This document shows, one piece after another, positions 16,764 to 23,795 of a DNA stretch of 27,646 nucleotides. The translations under genes were made by a program, and so were the position numbers. Where the stretch lies: positions 1 to 27,646 of IMG/VR virus record IMGVR_UViG_3300045999_010773, one strand, 5' to 3'. The notes below the pieces were generated by a model that ran no database searches, was not told the DNA's origin, and was given only the letters and a program-made list of their open reading frames with translations. This stretch comes from a virus. The first letter of the stretch is position 1, and each line of letters opens with the position of its first letter.

Positions 16764-16830
16764 TCTGTTTGCCGCTATCTCCTTGGTCTCGAATCTCGTC
16801 CACGTCAATAGATTTGACGAATGGTGCCAT
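16714..16830 (-). CDS. possible 38-residue ORF coupled to the basic protein gene
   Basis: An ATG at 16830 overlaps the TGA of the basic gene by TGATG and opens 38 codons to a TAA at 16716-16714. It starts MAPFVKSIDVDEIRDQGDSG and is hydrophilic. The TGATG junction, seen at other genes here, supports translation by coupling. The stop lies inside the 10-bp inverted repeat. It competes with the 48-residue ORF at 16617-16763; a frame slip between the two is also possible. Confidence 0.4.
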   Translation of the reverse strand: MAPFVKSIDVDEIRDQGDSGKQNDHRRPTEPLSESSQV

Positions 16831-17420
16831 CACTTCCCTTTCTTCCGCTGAATCTGTCCAGTTGCAATCAGGATTTGACGGGCGATGGGATCAAGAAACC
16901 TGTTGCGCCTGACGGGTTTTGCGGCTGCCATTTTGGCCGCTTGAGCTTTAGCCTCTCTGCGCCTAGCGAGATCTCCCGGCTTGAGATTTTTTGGCTTTGC
17001 GACGGTGCCGGCTTTCGCTGTGATCAAGCGCTTCCGTTTTGGCGCCGTTTTGGATGGCGTGATTCTACCGGCAAGCTCGCTGTGTTTCAGGCCTTTGGGC
17101 TTCCCGATAACGTTTTTCATCGGCGCCATCCTCTTTTTGGATGCCTCTTTGGCAGCCTTCAGAGCTTTGCTCCCCCGCGTCACGGCTCCTTTTTGGGCGC
17201 TAGAAGGCTTGCCCATGCCCATCAGCTTGGCCCTGGATCGCTTTAGGGAGCTTCTAGCGGCTAGGGTGCCGCCCTTCGGCTGAGAGGGAGGCTTGGCCTT
17301 CTTGGCGGCGGGAGCCGACTTTTTTCGTGCGGCGGCCAGCGATTTACTGCCCCCTCCCGGAGTGGAGGCGAAGCGGCCTGATGCATCACGAACGTAGTTG
17401 CGTCTGCCGCCGCGAGCCAT
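16830..17420 (-). CDS. very basic histone H1-like virion or DNA-binding protein, paralogue A
   Basis: A 196-residue protein from ATG 17420, 26 nt after the core of operon-head copy 6. By my hand count it has 33 Lys and 22 Arg against 6 acidic residues (28% basic). It starts MARGGRRNYVRDASGRFAST, the 'YxRDAxGRFAS' opening seen at the N-terminus of assorted phage proteins, and then consists of Lys/Ala/Pro-rich low-complexity sequence like a histone H1 tail (AAKKAKPPSQPKGG, KALKAAKEASKK, APKRKRLITAK). The C-terminus has a compact piece 'RRNRFLDPIARQILIATGQI'. Role not known: DNA packaging or condensation, or an assembly tail, are both possible. The next gene upstream is a paralogue with the same opening. 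Confidence 0.7.
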   Translation of the reverse strand: MARGGRRNYVRDASGRFASTPGGGSKSLAAARKKSAPAAKKAKPPSQPKGGTLAARSSLKRSRAKLMGMGKPSSAQKGAVTRGSKALKAAKEASKKRMAPMKNVIGKPKGLKHSELAGRITPSKTAPKRKRLITAKAGTVAKPKNLKPGDLARRREAKAQAAKMAAAKPVRRNRFLDPIARQILIATGQIQRKKGK

Positions 17421-17442
17421 AGCTGAGAAAGATTAGGGGTTG

Positions 17443-17457
17443 CCTGAGTTTTCCCGG
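17443..17457 (-). promoter_or_regulatory. operon-head element, copy 6
   Basis: Minus strand reads CCGGGAAAACTCAGG. It lies 7 nt after the stop of paralogue B and its core is 26 nt before paralogue A's start. Confidence 0.8.
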
Positions 17458-17464
17458 CGGCCAA

Positions 17465-17875
17465 CTATCGCCCTAGCGCCCTAGAAATGCCCTTTGCGAT
17501 GCGAGTGCCCAGGCTAGGTTTCTTTAGTCCGACCTTCACAAGGCCCTGGTCGATAACACGCCTATACACGGCCTCTTGAGCACGTTTCCCCTTGCCCTTG
17601 GCTTTTGCGGCATTATACGCTGCTTGTGCTTTTTTCTGGGTTTCTCCCATAATCCTGTTCCGCTCAGCGCGGGATGGTGCGCCATTGCTGGCGCTTTTTG
17701 CGGCAGGCTTAGCCTTGCCGGTGGAAGGCTTGGCCTTGCTAGCAGAAGGCGGCTTTCGGGCGGACTTGGGCGCGGATGCCTTCCTTGCAGAAGCCAGGCT
17801 TCCTCCCCCTCCAGAGGAAGAGGCAAACCGTCCGTTAGCGTCCCTGGTGTAGGTACGTCTGCCGCCGCGAGCCAT
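17465..17875 (-). CDS. very basic histone H1-like virion or DNA-binding protein, paralogue B
   Basis: I take ATG 17875 as the start, giving 136 residues; the open frame runs up to 18055 but would then pass through the tRNA and the operon-head element. The chosen start gives MARGGRRTYTRDANGRFASS, matching paralogue A, and the 20 bases covering start and next codons are identical in the two genes. Hand count: 18 Lys and 16 Arg against 5 acidic residues. The centre is Lys/Ala/Pro/Ser repeats (SASKAKPSTGKAKPAAKSAS), then a helical part 'ERNRIMGETQKKAQAAYNAA', and 'EAVYRRVIDQGLVKVGLKKP'. Core of operon-head copy 7 lies 23 nt upstream. Function unknown; condensation of DNA, or a tail-linked role, could be imagined. 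Confidence 0.75.
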   Translation of the reverse strand: MARGGRRTYTRDANGRFASSSGGGGSLASARKASAPKSARKPPSASKAKPSTGKAKPAAKSASNGAPSRAERNRIMGETQKKAQAAYNAAKAKGKGKRAQEAVYRRVIDQGLVKVGLKKPSLGTRIAKGISRALGR

Positions 17876-17894
17876 AAAAGAAAGGAAACTCTGA

Positions 17895-17909
17895 CGGAAG
17901 TTTTCCCGG
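17895..17909 (-). promoter_or_regulatory. operon-head element, copy 7, directly after the tRNA
   Basis: Minus strand reads CCGGGAAAACTTCCG. It begins one or two bases after the tRNA 3' end and its core is 23 nt before paralogue B's start. A tRNA-processing cut would therefore place the element at the very 5' end of the downstream RNA. Confidence 0.8.
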
Positions 17910-17910
17910 A

Positions 17911-17982
17911 AGCCAGTTGTCGGGATTGAACCGACGGCCTGCGCCTTACAAGGGCGCCGCTCTGCCGCTGAGCTAAACTGGC
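17911..17982 (-). tRNA. tRNA-Thr (anticodon UGU)
   Basis: The minus strand folds as a full cloverleaf: acceptor GCCAGTT/AACTGGC (7 perfect pairs), D stem GCTC/GAGC, anticodon stem GCGCC/GGCGC with loop CTTGTAA (anticodon TGT), T stem GTCGG/CCGAC with loop TTCAATC, discriminator T. No CCA is encoded. It reads threonine ACA codons. Its 5' end overlaps the last 10 bases of the preceding coding region, whose TAG is the D-side TA of the tRNA. No flanking attachment-site repeat was noticed. Confidence 0.93.
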
Positions 17983-18545
17983 GGCTTTGGAATTGTAGCG
18001 GATGGATCTTGGATGAATAAGGATCCTCGCGGCGGGATCGCATATTCTTCTCCATTCTCTCCTTTGACGATCGCGGCTTTCCCTCTGGCGCCTTTACTCA
18101 GTTCACACGCTCGAACCCACTTTTTTAACTTGACCGGCTTTCCGCCATCTGGCCACCACATGCCCGTAAGATAATACGTGACGCCCTCGACAAGATCCTT
18201 GCCTTCGATAAGCATCGGTTCTTTGTCGGTCTTTGGCGATTTTTTGACAGGTGCCGCTTTCGTGGGTGGTTGTGGCCCATCAAAGTAGGCCCATCCAATA
18301 ACACCTGCAAGGGGCTCAGTGGATGGATGGCTTTCTTCCCACCAGTTGCCTTCTTGATCGCAATATGCCACCAGCGCATATCTATTGCCCCAAGCTGGCC
18401 CGCGATGTCCGTCGATCTGGACTAAAACTTCGCGCCCTGCCGGAGGCATCTTGCCTGGGAGGCTATTCCACGCCATGGGAAGCGGTTTTGGTGTTGGCTC
18501 AATTTGCAACGGCAGAGAGGTTTGATCGTACATGGATGATTCCAT
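17973..18545 (-). CDS. DUF551-like phage protein
   Basis: I choose ATG 18545 (190 residues, MESSMYDQTSLPLQIEPTPK); ATG 18533 is an alternative and a TTG at 18566 extends it. Residues about 25-90 carry the pattern of the DUF551 family, small phage proteins with a Trp-rich fold: 'AWNSLPGKMPPAGREVLVQI', 'YCDQEGNWWEESHPS', 'GVIGWAYFDGP'. Residues about 95-190 form a second part with 'GVTYYLTGMWWPDGGKPVKL' and 'LKKWVRACELSKGARGKAAI', which may be another domain. Its last codons and TAG lie inside the tRNA gene (10-bp overlap). No operon-head element precedes it; the nearest upstream signal is the terminator after the reductase gene. Function unknown. Confidence 0.75.
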   Translation of the reverse strand: MESSMYDQTSLPLQIEPTPKPLPMAWNSLPGKMPPAGREVLVQIDGHRGPAWGNRYALVAYCDQEGNWWEESHPSTEPLAGVIGWAYFDGPQPPTKAAPVKKSPKTDKEPMLIEGKDLVEGVTYYLTGMWWPDGGKPVKLKKWVRACELSKGARGKAAIVKGENGEEYAIPPRGSLFIQDPSATIPKPPV

Positions 18546-18593
18546 CAACTTTGAGTTTGTCGGCAATTACGGATGGCATCTCCTTTGATGCCA

Positions 18594-18627
18594 AAAGACC
18601 CCTCAGTGTTAGCAGCACTGAAGGGTC
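18594..18627 (-). terminator. intrinsic terminator after the ribonucleotide reductase gene
   Basis: Minus strand GACCCTTCAGTG (18627-18616) pairs with CACTGAGGGGTC (18608-18597) through 12 pairs with one U-G wobble, around a 7-nt loop, followed by TTTT. It lies 83 nt after the reductase stop. Confidence 0.75.
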
Positions 18628-18709
18628 CCAAAGATGGCGGTCCGACCAAGGACCAATCACCGCAACGTTTAAGGAGGAGGTTTTCGGTGACCTCTGGAAT
18701 CATAGGGCA

Positions 18710-21031
18710 TCACCCCGGTTTTGACAAGGGCAGCAGGCATTTGTCGGAATCACACCCCGCCGGGCCTACCTCCGTCAGTCCCCCCGCGTCAGACCTGCTC
18801 AACGCCGCCCCGAAGTCGTCCGACTGTCTGCGCTCCAAGACGGCGCCGTGGAGGCGATTGTAGGTGGCATGGTCGATCGGTTCAAAAGGCAAGCGCGGGA
18901 AGGTCTCGTTCGCGTCAAAGCGGGCGAGCAGTGCCGCCGAGATGTAGCCGCCGTCGCTTTGGATCGCTTCATAGATCGCGCTCGCCAGGGGCTCAATCTC
19001 CTCCTCTCGAAACTCAATTGTGGCGCTGGTGTTGTGTGTTGTGTAGTGCGTCTGTACTTGCATGTAGAAGTCAAACTGCGCCAAGGCGGAAATCTGGCTT
19101 AGGTCAACCTCATCTGCCCCTGGCAGGCTGGCCCACGGCACCTCCGTGGGGATCTCTACCAGCCACTCCGTGCACCGAGGATCAAAAGGATCATCCAACA
19201 GCCTCCCGTTTTCATCTTTGTCGCTCTGGCTCGGCACGATAGTGTAGCCGTAGTCCAAGCAGGCCAGGGCCACGGGGTCATTCTTGCGGAAGGTGATCCG
19301 TCGGATGAAGCGCTGAGCCTTGGGCGGATGCCAGCCCGGCGAAGCTCCCGTCAGCAAGCTCTTGGTGCCAGCGGGTTGCACGGTGGTGTAACGATTTGGC
19401 ATGCGCAGCCCATGGCGTTCGCAGTACGATCGAACTGCGCCTGCCACGGCATCACGCCAGGATCTCAAGTAAACACCTTCGGCATCGCGGAATGCGTCAC
19501 CCTCTTCCGTGGCTGGCCTTCCATCGGCGAACCATCGCAGCCATCCCACGCCAAAGGCCTCAACAAAAAAGTCAAACAGGCCAGTGAAGCTGATCCCGAT
19601 GATTGGATCCCATTCCCGGCTCTGCCGGAAACGGTGCACCTCGAAGCGGTGATGCAACAGGGACGCAGCGGAGATGGCGGCAGCGCGGAAGGCTTCTTCT
19701 TGTCCCCACATATCGTATGGACGGAGTTGATTTAGGTGAACCTCTGAAAGATTGCAATGGAATGTATCTCCAATGATCTCACCACATGGATTTAACCCAT
19801 ATCTGCTGATTCGATGTTGAACCTCATCTCCAAGCATTGTATGATTGGTTAGCGTATCGAGAAAGATCGCCCCACCAACGGCGCCGCCCGATTTGCTGGT
19901 GTATTCAGCCAAGAATGCCTGCTTCAACTGTCGCGTAGTCAACAGATCAGCATTTGCGCGGGCGATAGCTTCCGGTGCGTATTGGATGGCCCCCTCTCCA
20001 GAGAAGAATTGTTTGCGCACGCTGTCCACAACCTCATCTAAGCTAGGTTTTCGGTGAAACACACGGGTGTGATTGGCCATGCGCAAGGCGTCCCGCTCCG
20101 GGTCGATGCGCCAGCCTCCATCCGCATCTTGCTGCCATAGATTATCCTTTGCGGTCGCCGCTTCTGCGTCCCTTTCATGGAATTGCCTCATCCCTGCGCT
20201 CCTGCGGATATTCCCAGCTACAACCACGATTGCAGCTTCGTCGATCAAGAGGCAGCATTCCACGGATGTAAGCTGACGGCCCTGCGCACGGTTCAGAATC
20301 GCCGCGATGCGTCCCCAAAACTCTGACAACTTTACGGGGTTGGAGACTCCTCCAAAGCCTTTCAGGGGCTCGCCTGGGGGCCTGATGTGGGATAGATCAA
20401 CATGGAGATGGATGGGCCCTTTCCAATTAGAATCACTGGACAACTTAAGAATTGTTAAGTAAGCGTCGGTCCATCCCCTGCGGCTATCACCAACGCGCAG
20501 CGTGGTTTTGCCACCTTCATCAACAATTGCGGTTGTTTCAATCCGCTCACTCGCTGGCACTGTGCCAATGTCAGAAACGCTGTCGATCTCGATTCTGTTG
20601 AGCACCTTCGGCAATTGCTTGATATGCCAGGGCTCAATTTTTGCCCCCGTGCCACATCCCATCATTGCCAAATCCATCATTAGGGCGAATGACTCCCAAT
20701 CGACCAGATTCAGGGATGTGCAGTTGTAGGCGCCGCTGAAGTTTTCCGGCCGGGTGATCCAATCGGTCCCGCCCGCCCATAGCCAGCGCCCAGAGGGCAA
20801 GGCTTTCTGCTCCAGTTGCATGCGGCGCAGTAGGCTGATCTCGGCATCGGGCAACCGCCCGATTTCCGCCAGTCCGCTCAGGTTGCGCTCCACTGCGTCG
20901 CCCCAGCTTTCTCGGCCCTGGGGCCCCTTGCGGCTGTAGGTGCGGTAGAAGACTGGATTGGCCGAGGGGGCGGAAGAGGGGAATGCGTCGCCGTGGGATG
21001 CGGTCATGGGATCCGTGTAACGTTTTGTCAT
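18710..21031 (-). CDS. nrdJ: class II (adenosylcobalamin-dependent) ribonucleoside-triphosphate reductase, monomeric type
   Basis: The predicted protein has 773 residues (ATG 21031; ATG 21007 is an alternative). It makes deoxynucleotides from ribonucleotides. The catalytic pattern is complete: Cys104 in 'GAYNCTSLN' and Cys426 in 'FHCNLSE' (the redox pair), Cys416 in 'NPCGE' (414-418, the thiyl radical residue, with Asn414 and Glu418), and a C-terminal Cys760-X4-Cys765 pair for reduction. This matches the monomeric Lactobacillus-type enzyme and the class II enzymes of cyanobacteria. I see no intein and no partner gene, in keeping with a single-chain, cobalamin-using and oxygen-independent enzyme. 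No operon-head element precedes it, and it runs divergently from the plus-strand island, as expected for early or middle metabolism genes. A terminator follows it. Confidence 0.95.
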   Translation of the reverse strand: MTKRYTDPMTASHGDAFPSSAPSANPVFYRTYSRKGPQGRESWGDAVERNLSGLAEIGRLPDAEISLLRRMQLEQKALPSGRWLWAGGTDWITRPENFSGAYNCTSLNLVDWESFALMMDLAMMGCGTGAKIEPWHIKQLPKVLNRIEIDSVSDIGTVPASERIETTAIVDEGGKTTLRVGDSRRGWTDAYLTILKLSSDSNWKGPIHLHVDLSHIRPPGEPLKGFGGVSNPVKLSEFWGRIAAILNRAQGRQLTSVECCLLIDEAAIVVVAGNIRRSAGMRQFHERDAEAATAKDNLWQQDADGGWRIDPERDALRMANHTRVFHRKPSLDEVVDSVRKQFFSGEGAIQYAPEAIARANADLLTTRQLKQAFLAEYTSKSGGAVGGAIFLDTLTNHTMLGDEVQHRISRYGLNPCGEIIGDTFHCNLSEVHLNQLRPYDMWGQEEAFRAAAISAASLLHHRFEVHRFRQSREWDPIIGISFTGLFDFFVEAFGVGWLRWFADGRPATEEGDAFRDAEGVYLRSWRDAVAGAVRSYCERHGLRMPNRYTTVQPAGTKSLLTGASPGWHPPKAQRFIRRITFRKNDPVALACLDYGYTIVPSQSDKDENGRLLDDPFDPRCTEWLVEIPTEVPWASLPGADEVDLSQISALAQFDFYMQVQTHYTTHNTSATIEFREEEIEPLASAIYEAIQSDGGYISAALLARFDANETFPRLPFEPIDHATYNRLHGAVLERRQSDDFGAALSRSDAGGLTEVGPAGCDSDKCLLPLSKPG

Positions 21032-21032
21032 C

Positions 21033-21099
21033 AGACTGGCCTAGTCTTAGGCACGGGCGCCGCCCAAGTCCCTAATCTGGCCCCTGACATCCTAGGATG
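21033..21099. promoter_or_regulatory. divergent intergenic control region with two dyads
   Basis: Between the divergent starts at 21031 and 21105 there are AGACT-ggcct-AGTCT (21033-21047), directly before the reductase start, and a perfect 12-bp palindrome CATCCTAGGATG (21088-21099), directly before the plus-strand start. I see no clear -35/-10 pair. They could be operators or RBS-covering hairpins. Confidence 0.4.
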
Positions 21100-21104
21100 G
21101 CCCC

Positions 21105-21371
21105 ATGCCTACCGACGACCAAACCCCAGGCCAGCACGGCCCAGTCCCCGCAGAGCCCGCGAGTGCCATGGCGCTTACCCTGCCCCAAAGGTTCGAGCTG
21201 ACACGCATGGGGCAGGTGATTGACGCATGCCATAGCGTAGACGAGCTGAGGGGCATTGCCAAGCAGCTTTTAGAGGCCTGGCAAACCCAAAAAGCTGCCA
21301 CAAACTGGGTCATTAGCCAGCAAACAGGATGGAGGGCCGATGGCCTGCAATCTCACCCGGTTGATCGCTGA
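21105..21371 (+). CDS. small helical protein of cyanobacterial look, possibly NblA-related
   Basis: An 88-residue protein from ATG 21105 (a second ATG at 21168 would give 67 residues, starting MALTLPQRFELTRMGQVIDA). AGGA is 8 bases before the first ATG. Residues 22-75 are two amphipathic helices: 'LTLPQRFELTRMGQVIDACH' and 'ELRGIAKQLLEAWQTQKAAT'. The 'LTLxQxFxL' opening and a roughly 50-residue two-helix layout recall NblA (phycobilisome degradation) proteins, which some freshwater cyanophages are known to carry; the rest does not match closely, so this is only a suggestion. First gene of the plus-strand, probably early, island. Confidence 0.65.
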   Translation: MPTDDQTPGQHGPVPAEPASAMALTLPQRFELTRMGQVIDACHSVDELRGIAKQLLEAWQTQKAATNWVISQQTGWRADGLQSHPVDR

Positions 21372-21503
21372 TCCGCCTCCCGGCGATGACTGGAGGCCTC
21401 CCAAGGGTCGCGGTCGATCGTTTTGTGACCTTCCAAGGTGGAAGGCATTTCTTTACCTCATTATCTCAAAGTTTCGCAAGCCATCAATCACTCATCAGAA
21501 TCT

Positions 21504-22073
21504 ATGAGCAAAATCAAGTTAGGCGTGCCATACTACGGGCGGAGAAATACCACCCTTTGGGGACCCGACCCGTTGGGTTTCAGCTCCGTCTGCGCAATGG
21601 CGGCAGAGTTTATCAGGCCAGGTTGTTTGATTGGGCCAGGCGAGCGCGATGATCGCTATTTGAAGATGGTGCGTGAATTTGGGAATCCCGATACGGCTGA
21701 AGCCCAGATTCATGCGCTGCGAGGATTGGGCATTGGCGCTGAAGTGGGTCGCAATGGAGACTTATCGACCTTAATTGCCAACCTGATGAAGGGAATCCCT
21801 GTGCCGGTGTACTGGCTATTCAATGGCAATCCCCAGCGCCCCACCGATGGACGTTGGACACTTGCCGTAGGATGGGACAAGGCTGCCAGAGAGTTGATTA
21901 TGCACGATCCCTTAGGGCGAGCGGATCTTGATCGGGGCGGGTTTATCTCTACCGCGATCGGGGAAGGTTCGTTCTCTCGCTTCAAAAAGGGACGGTTTTG
22001 TAGTCGCTGGATGACAACAGACCATCGGGGCGTGCGTAGACCAGGCACCTATCTTCAGCTCTCAAAGATCTAA
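21504..22073 (+). CDS. C39-like peptidase fold protein with altered catalytic residues
   Basis: I choose ATG 21504 (189 residues, MSKIKLGVPYYGRRNTTLWG); a GTG at 21438 extends it by 22 residues. The overall string order matches the C39-like papain fold: 'LGVPYYGRRN' for the usual 'L.VPYYSQ.D', 'GFSSVCAMAAEFI' at the active helix, 'DGRWTLAVGWDKA' for the usual 'GGH.vvV.GYD', and 'ELIMHDPLGRAD' for the 'v.v.DPyg' strand. Read against the family pattern from memory, the catalytic Cys position is Ser, and the His is Arg or Trp (no His in that segment). It may bind peptide without cutting, or use the nearby Cys. Possible roles: lysis, host-factor binding. Catalytic reading is inference. Confidence 0.6.
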   Translation: MSKIKLGVPYYGRRNTTLWGPDPLGFSSVCAMAAEFIRPGCLIGPGERDDRYLKMVREFGNPDTAEAQIHALRGLGIGAEVGRNGDLSTLIANLMKGIPVPVYWLFNGNPQRPTDGRWTLAVGWDKAARELIMHDPLGRADLDRGGFISTAIGEGSFSRFKKGRFCSRWMTTDHRGVRRPGTYLQLSKI

Positions 22074-22124
22074 TCAAGCATCAACAAAATCTAGGCCGTA
22101 TTTGAATCATGCTTGCTGCGCTCA

Positions 22125-23510
22125 ATGAGTGATCAGGATTTTTTGCTCGCAACCGATCGAACACCACCGCACCTGCTGGAAGCTGAAGAGGCTGTCATCG
22201 GCGGGATCCTATTGGATCCTGACGCCATCACGCGAGTTGTCGGAATCGTAGAGTCGGAATCGTTCTATCTTGGTGCACATAAGGCTATTTTTGCAGCCGC
22301 GATAGCACTGCACTCTAAGGGCAAAGTTAGCGATCTTACAAATGTTGCAATGGCCCTAGCTGATGCCAATCAGCTAGAAAAAGCAGGTGGTCACGCAAGG
22401 CTCACAGAGCTGGTTGACAAAACACTTTCCACCGCGTCGATAGCGGGTGCCGCAAAGCTAGTCGCTGAAAAGCATCTTAGAAGAAAGCTGCTTGCAATCA
22501 CGGAAGAGATAAATGCTCTTGTTTATGACAAGGGCTGCAAAATTGGCAATCTGTTAGATGCAGCGGAAACAAAGATCTTTTCACTGACTGCAAACTCAGG
22601 CGATGAAGGTCCAAAATGGAGCGGAGATATTCTGGCGCGGGTATTTGATCAGATTACGATCTCATCAGGGGAAGAAAAAGGGCCCGGCATCCCAACAGGA
22701 TTCAACGATCTTGATTCTTTAACTCAAGGCCTGCAGCGGACTGATCTAATTATTCTTGCAGCAAGACCGGCCATGGGTAAGACGGCTGTGGCGCTTAATC
22801 TTGCAAGGAATGTGGCAAAGACTGGCTTGCCTGTGATCATCTTCTCTCTTGAGATGTCAGAAGAGCAGCTAATGAGTCGGCTCATTGCAATTGAGACAGG
22901 AATCGAGACAAGTCGCCAGCGTAACGGTGAATTAAGGAGAGAAGAATGGGGCCTGTTGGCTCACGGAGTATCTGAGCTTTCAAAAATACCTATCGCGACC
23001 AATGATAGATCATCCACGGGTGTTGCTGAGATGCGTGCGCAATGTAGGCAGCTCGCGGCAAAAATGGGCCAGCCTCCCGGCTTGATCATTGTGGACTACC
23101 TGCAGCTCATGGAAGGACGGGGAACCGATAACAGGGTACAGGAGGTGTCAAGAATCACCCGTAGCCTTAAGGGCATGGCGAAGGAGCTAGATACCCCCGT
23201 GATGGCGCTGTCACAGCTCAGCCGGGCAGTGGAGCAGCGCACAAATAAGCGCCCTATGCTGAGCGACCTGCGGGAATCTGGCTCAATTGAGCAAGATGCT
23301 GATTTGGTGGCGATGCTGTATAGGGATGAATACTATAACCCAGAGACACCAGATCGCGGGATCACTGAAGTGATAATCGCCAAAAGCCGCCATGGATCCG
23401 TCGGTACTGTAAGGCTTTTATTTGAGTCGCAATTTACTAGATTCAGGAGTGCTGAAGGCTTGCCAGGAAATGGGCACGGGGGAGGTAGGGAAGGATGGTC
23501 TGATGATTGA
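22125..23510 (+). CDS. dnaB: replicative DNA helicase DnaB
   Basis: I choose ATG 22125 (461 residues); a TTG at 22113 adds four. The N-terminal domain is 'PPHLLEAEEAVIGGILLDPD' and onward to about residue 110. The C-terminal RecA-like core has the Walker A 'ARPAMGKT' (about 213-220), the catalytic Glu in 'FSLEMSEEQ' (about 243), Walker B 'LIIVDYLQ' (about 320-327), and 'KRPMLSDLRESGSIEQDADL' near 375-394. Length is close to that of E. coli DnaB (471). No intein interrupts it. The 'EAEEAVIGGILLDPDAI' opening resembles cyanobacterial DnaB, in line with a cyanobacterial host. It unwinds DNA at the fork and loads or works with a primase and polymerase not seen here. Confidence 0.93.
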   Translation: MSDQDFLLATDRTPPHLLEAEEAVIGGILLDPDAITRVVGIVESESFYLGAHKAIFAAAIALHSKGKVSDLTNVAMALADANQLEKAGGHARLTELVDKTLSTASIAGAAKLVAEKHLRRKLLAITEEINALVYDKGCKIGNLLDAAETKIFSLTANSGDEGPKWSGDILARVFDQITISSGEEKGPGIPTGFNDLDSLTQGLQRTDLIILAARPAMGKTAVALNLARNVAKTGLPVIIFSLEMSEEQLMSRLIAIETGIETSRQRNGELRREEWGLLAHGVSELSKIPIATNDRSSTGVAEMRAQCRQLAAKMGQPPGLIIVDYLQLMEGRGTDNRVQEVSRITRSLKGMAKELDTPVMALSQLSRAVEQRTNKRPMLSDLRESGSIEQDADLVAMLYRDEYYNPETPDRGITEVIIAKSRHGSVGTVRLLFESQFTRFRSAEGLPGNGHGGGREGWSDD

Positions 23511-23552
23511 CGTTGGCACCTGTCCCGACCTAGGCTAGGAAGGCATCTGCGC

Positions 23553-23795
23553 ATGGGTCCCATGACCACCATTGACACAAGCAACTTCCAGCCCCACCAG
23601 CTCCGGGTCGTTCAAGAAAAGGCTGACTTGGATGTGAAGCTCACGGCCCTGAAATCCTTCGTTGCTGGTGATATTTTTCCAACCATCAACAAAGCTGAGC
23701 AAGAACGCCTTGTGAGGCAGGTTGAGGCGATGGAGCAGTATTCAAGCATCCTCGGGGAAAGGATCGAGTTCTTTGCTGGCCCTACCTCCGACTGA
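23553..23795 (+). CDS. small conserved phage protein, helical
   Basis: An 80-residue protein from ATG 23553 (MGPMTTIDTSNFQPHQLRVV; ATG 23562 is an alternative). Residues 14-75 read 'QLRVVQEKADLDVKLTALKS', 'FPTINKAEQERLVRQVEAME' and 'YSSILGERIEFFAG', a pattern that I recognise from a widespread small phage protein ('RVV.EK.EL..K...L..F......l...e...L..Q...M..Y..iL..Ri'); I am not sure of the current family name, and its function is not established. It forms a helical hairpin with a coiled-coil look. Its 3' end overlaps by 54 nt with a minus-strand ORF. Confidence 0.75.
   Translation: MGPMTTIDTSNFQPHQLRVVQEKADLDVKLTALKSFVAGDIFPTINKAEQERLVRQVEAMEQYSSILGERIEFFAGPTSD

Noticed and set aside
17911-17982. 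tRNA as a phage attachment site
   Set aside because: No integrase, no repeat of the tRNA end and no att-like repeat seen in the window.
17465-18055. Longer N-terminus for paralogue B (start 18055)
   Set aside because: It would run through the tRNA and the operon-head element; the start at 17875 matches paralogue A residue by residue.
20739-20749. AAGTTTTCCGG as a tenth element copy
   Set aside because: One C is missing in the core and it lies inside the reductase coding sequence (part of PENFSG), not upstream of a gene.
21429-21445. CCTTCCA-AGG-TGGAAGG hairpin as a plus-strand terminator after the small helical gene
   Set aside because: Perfect 7-bp stem but followed by CATTTCTTT, no clean U-run; kept as a weak possibility only.
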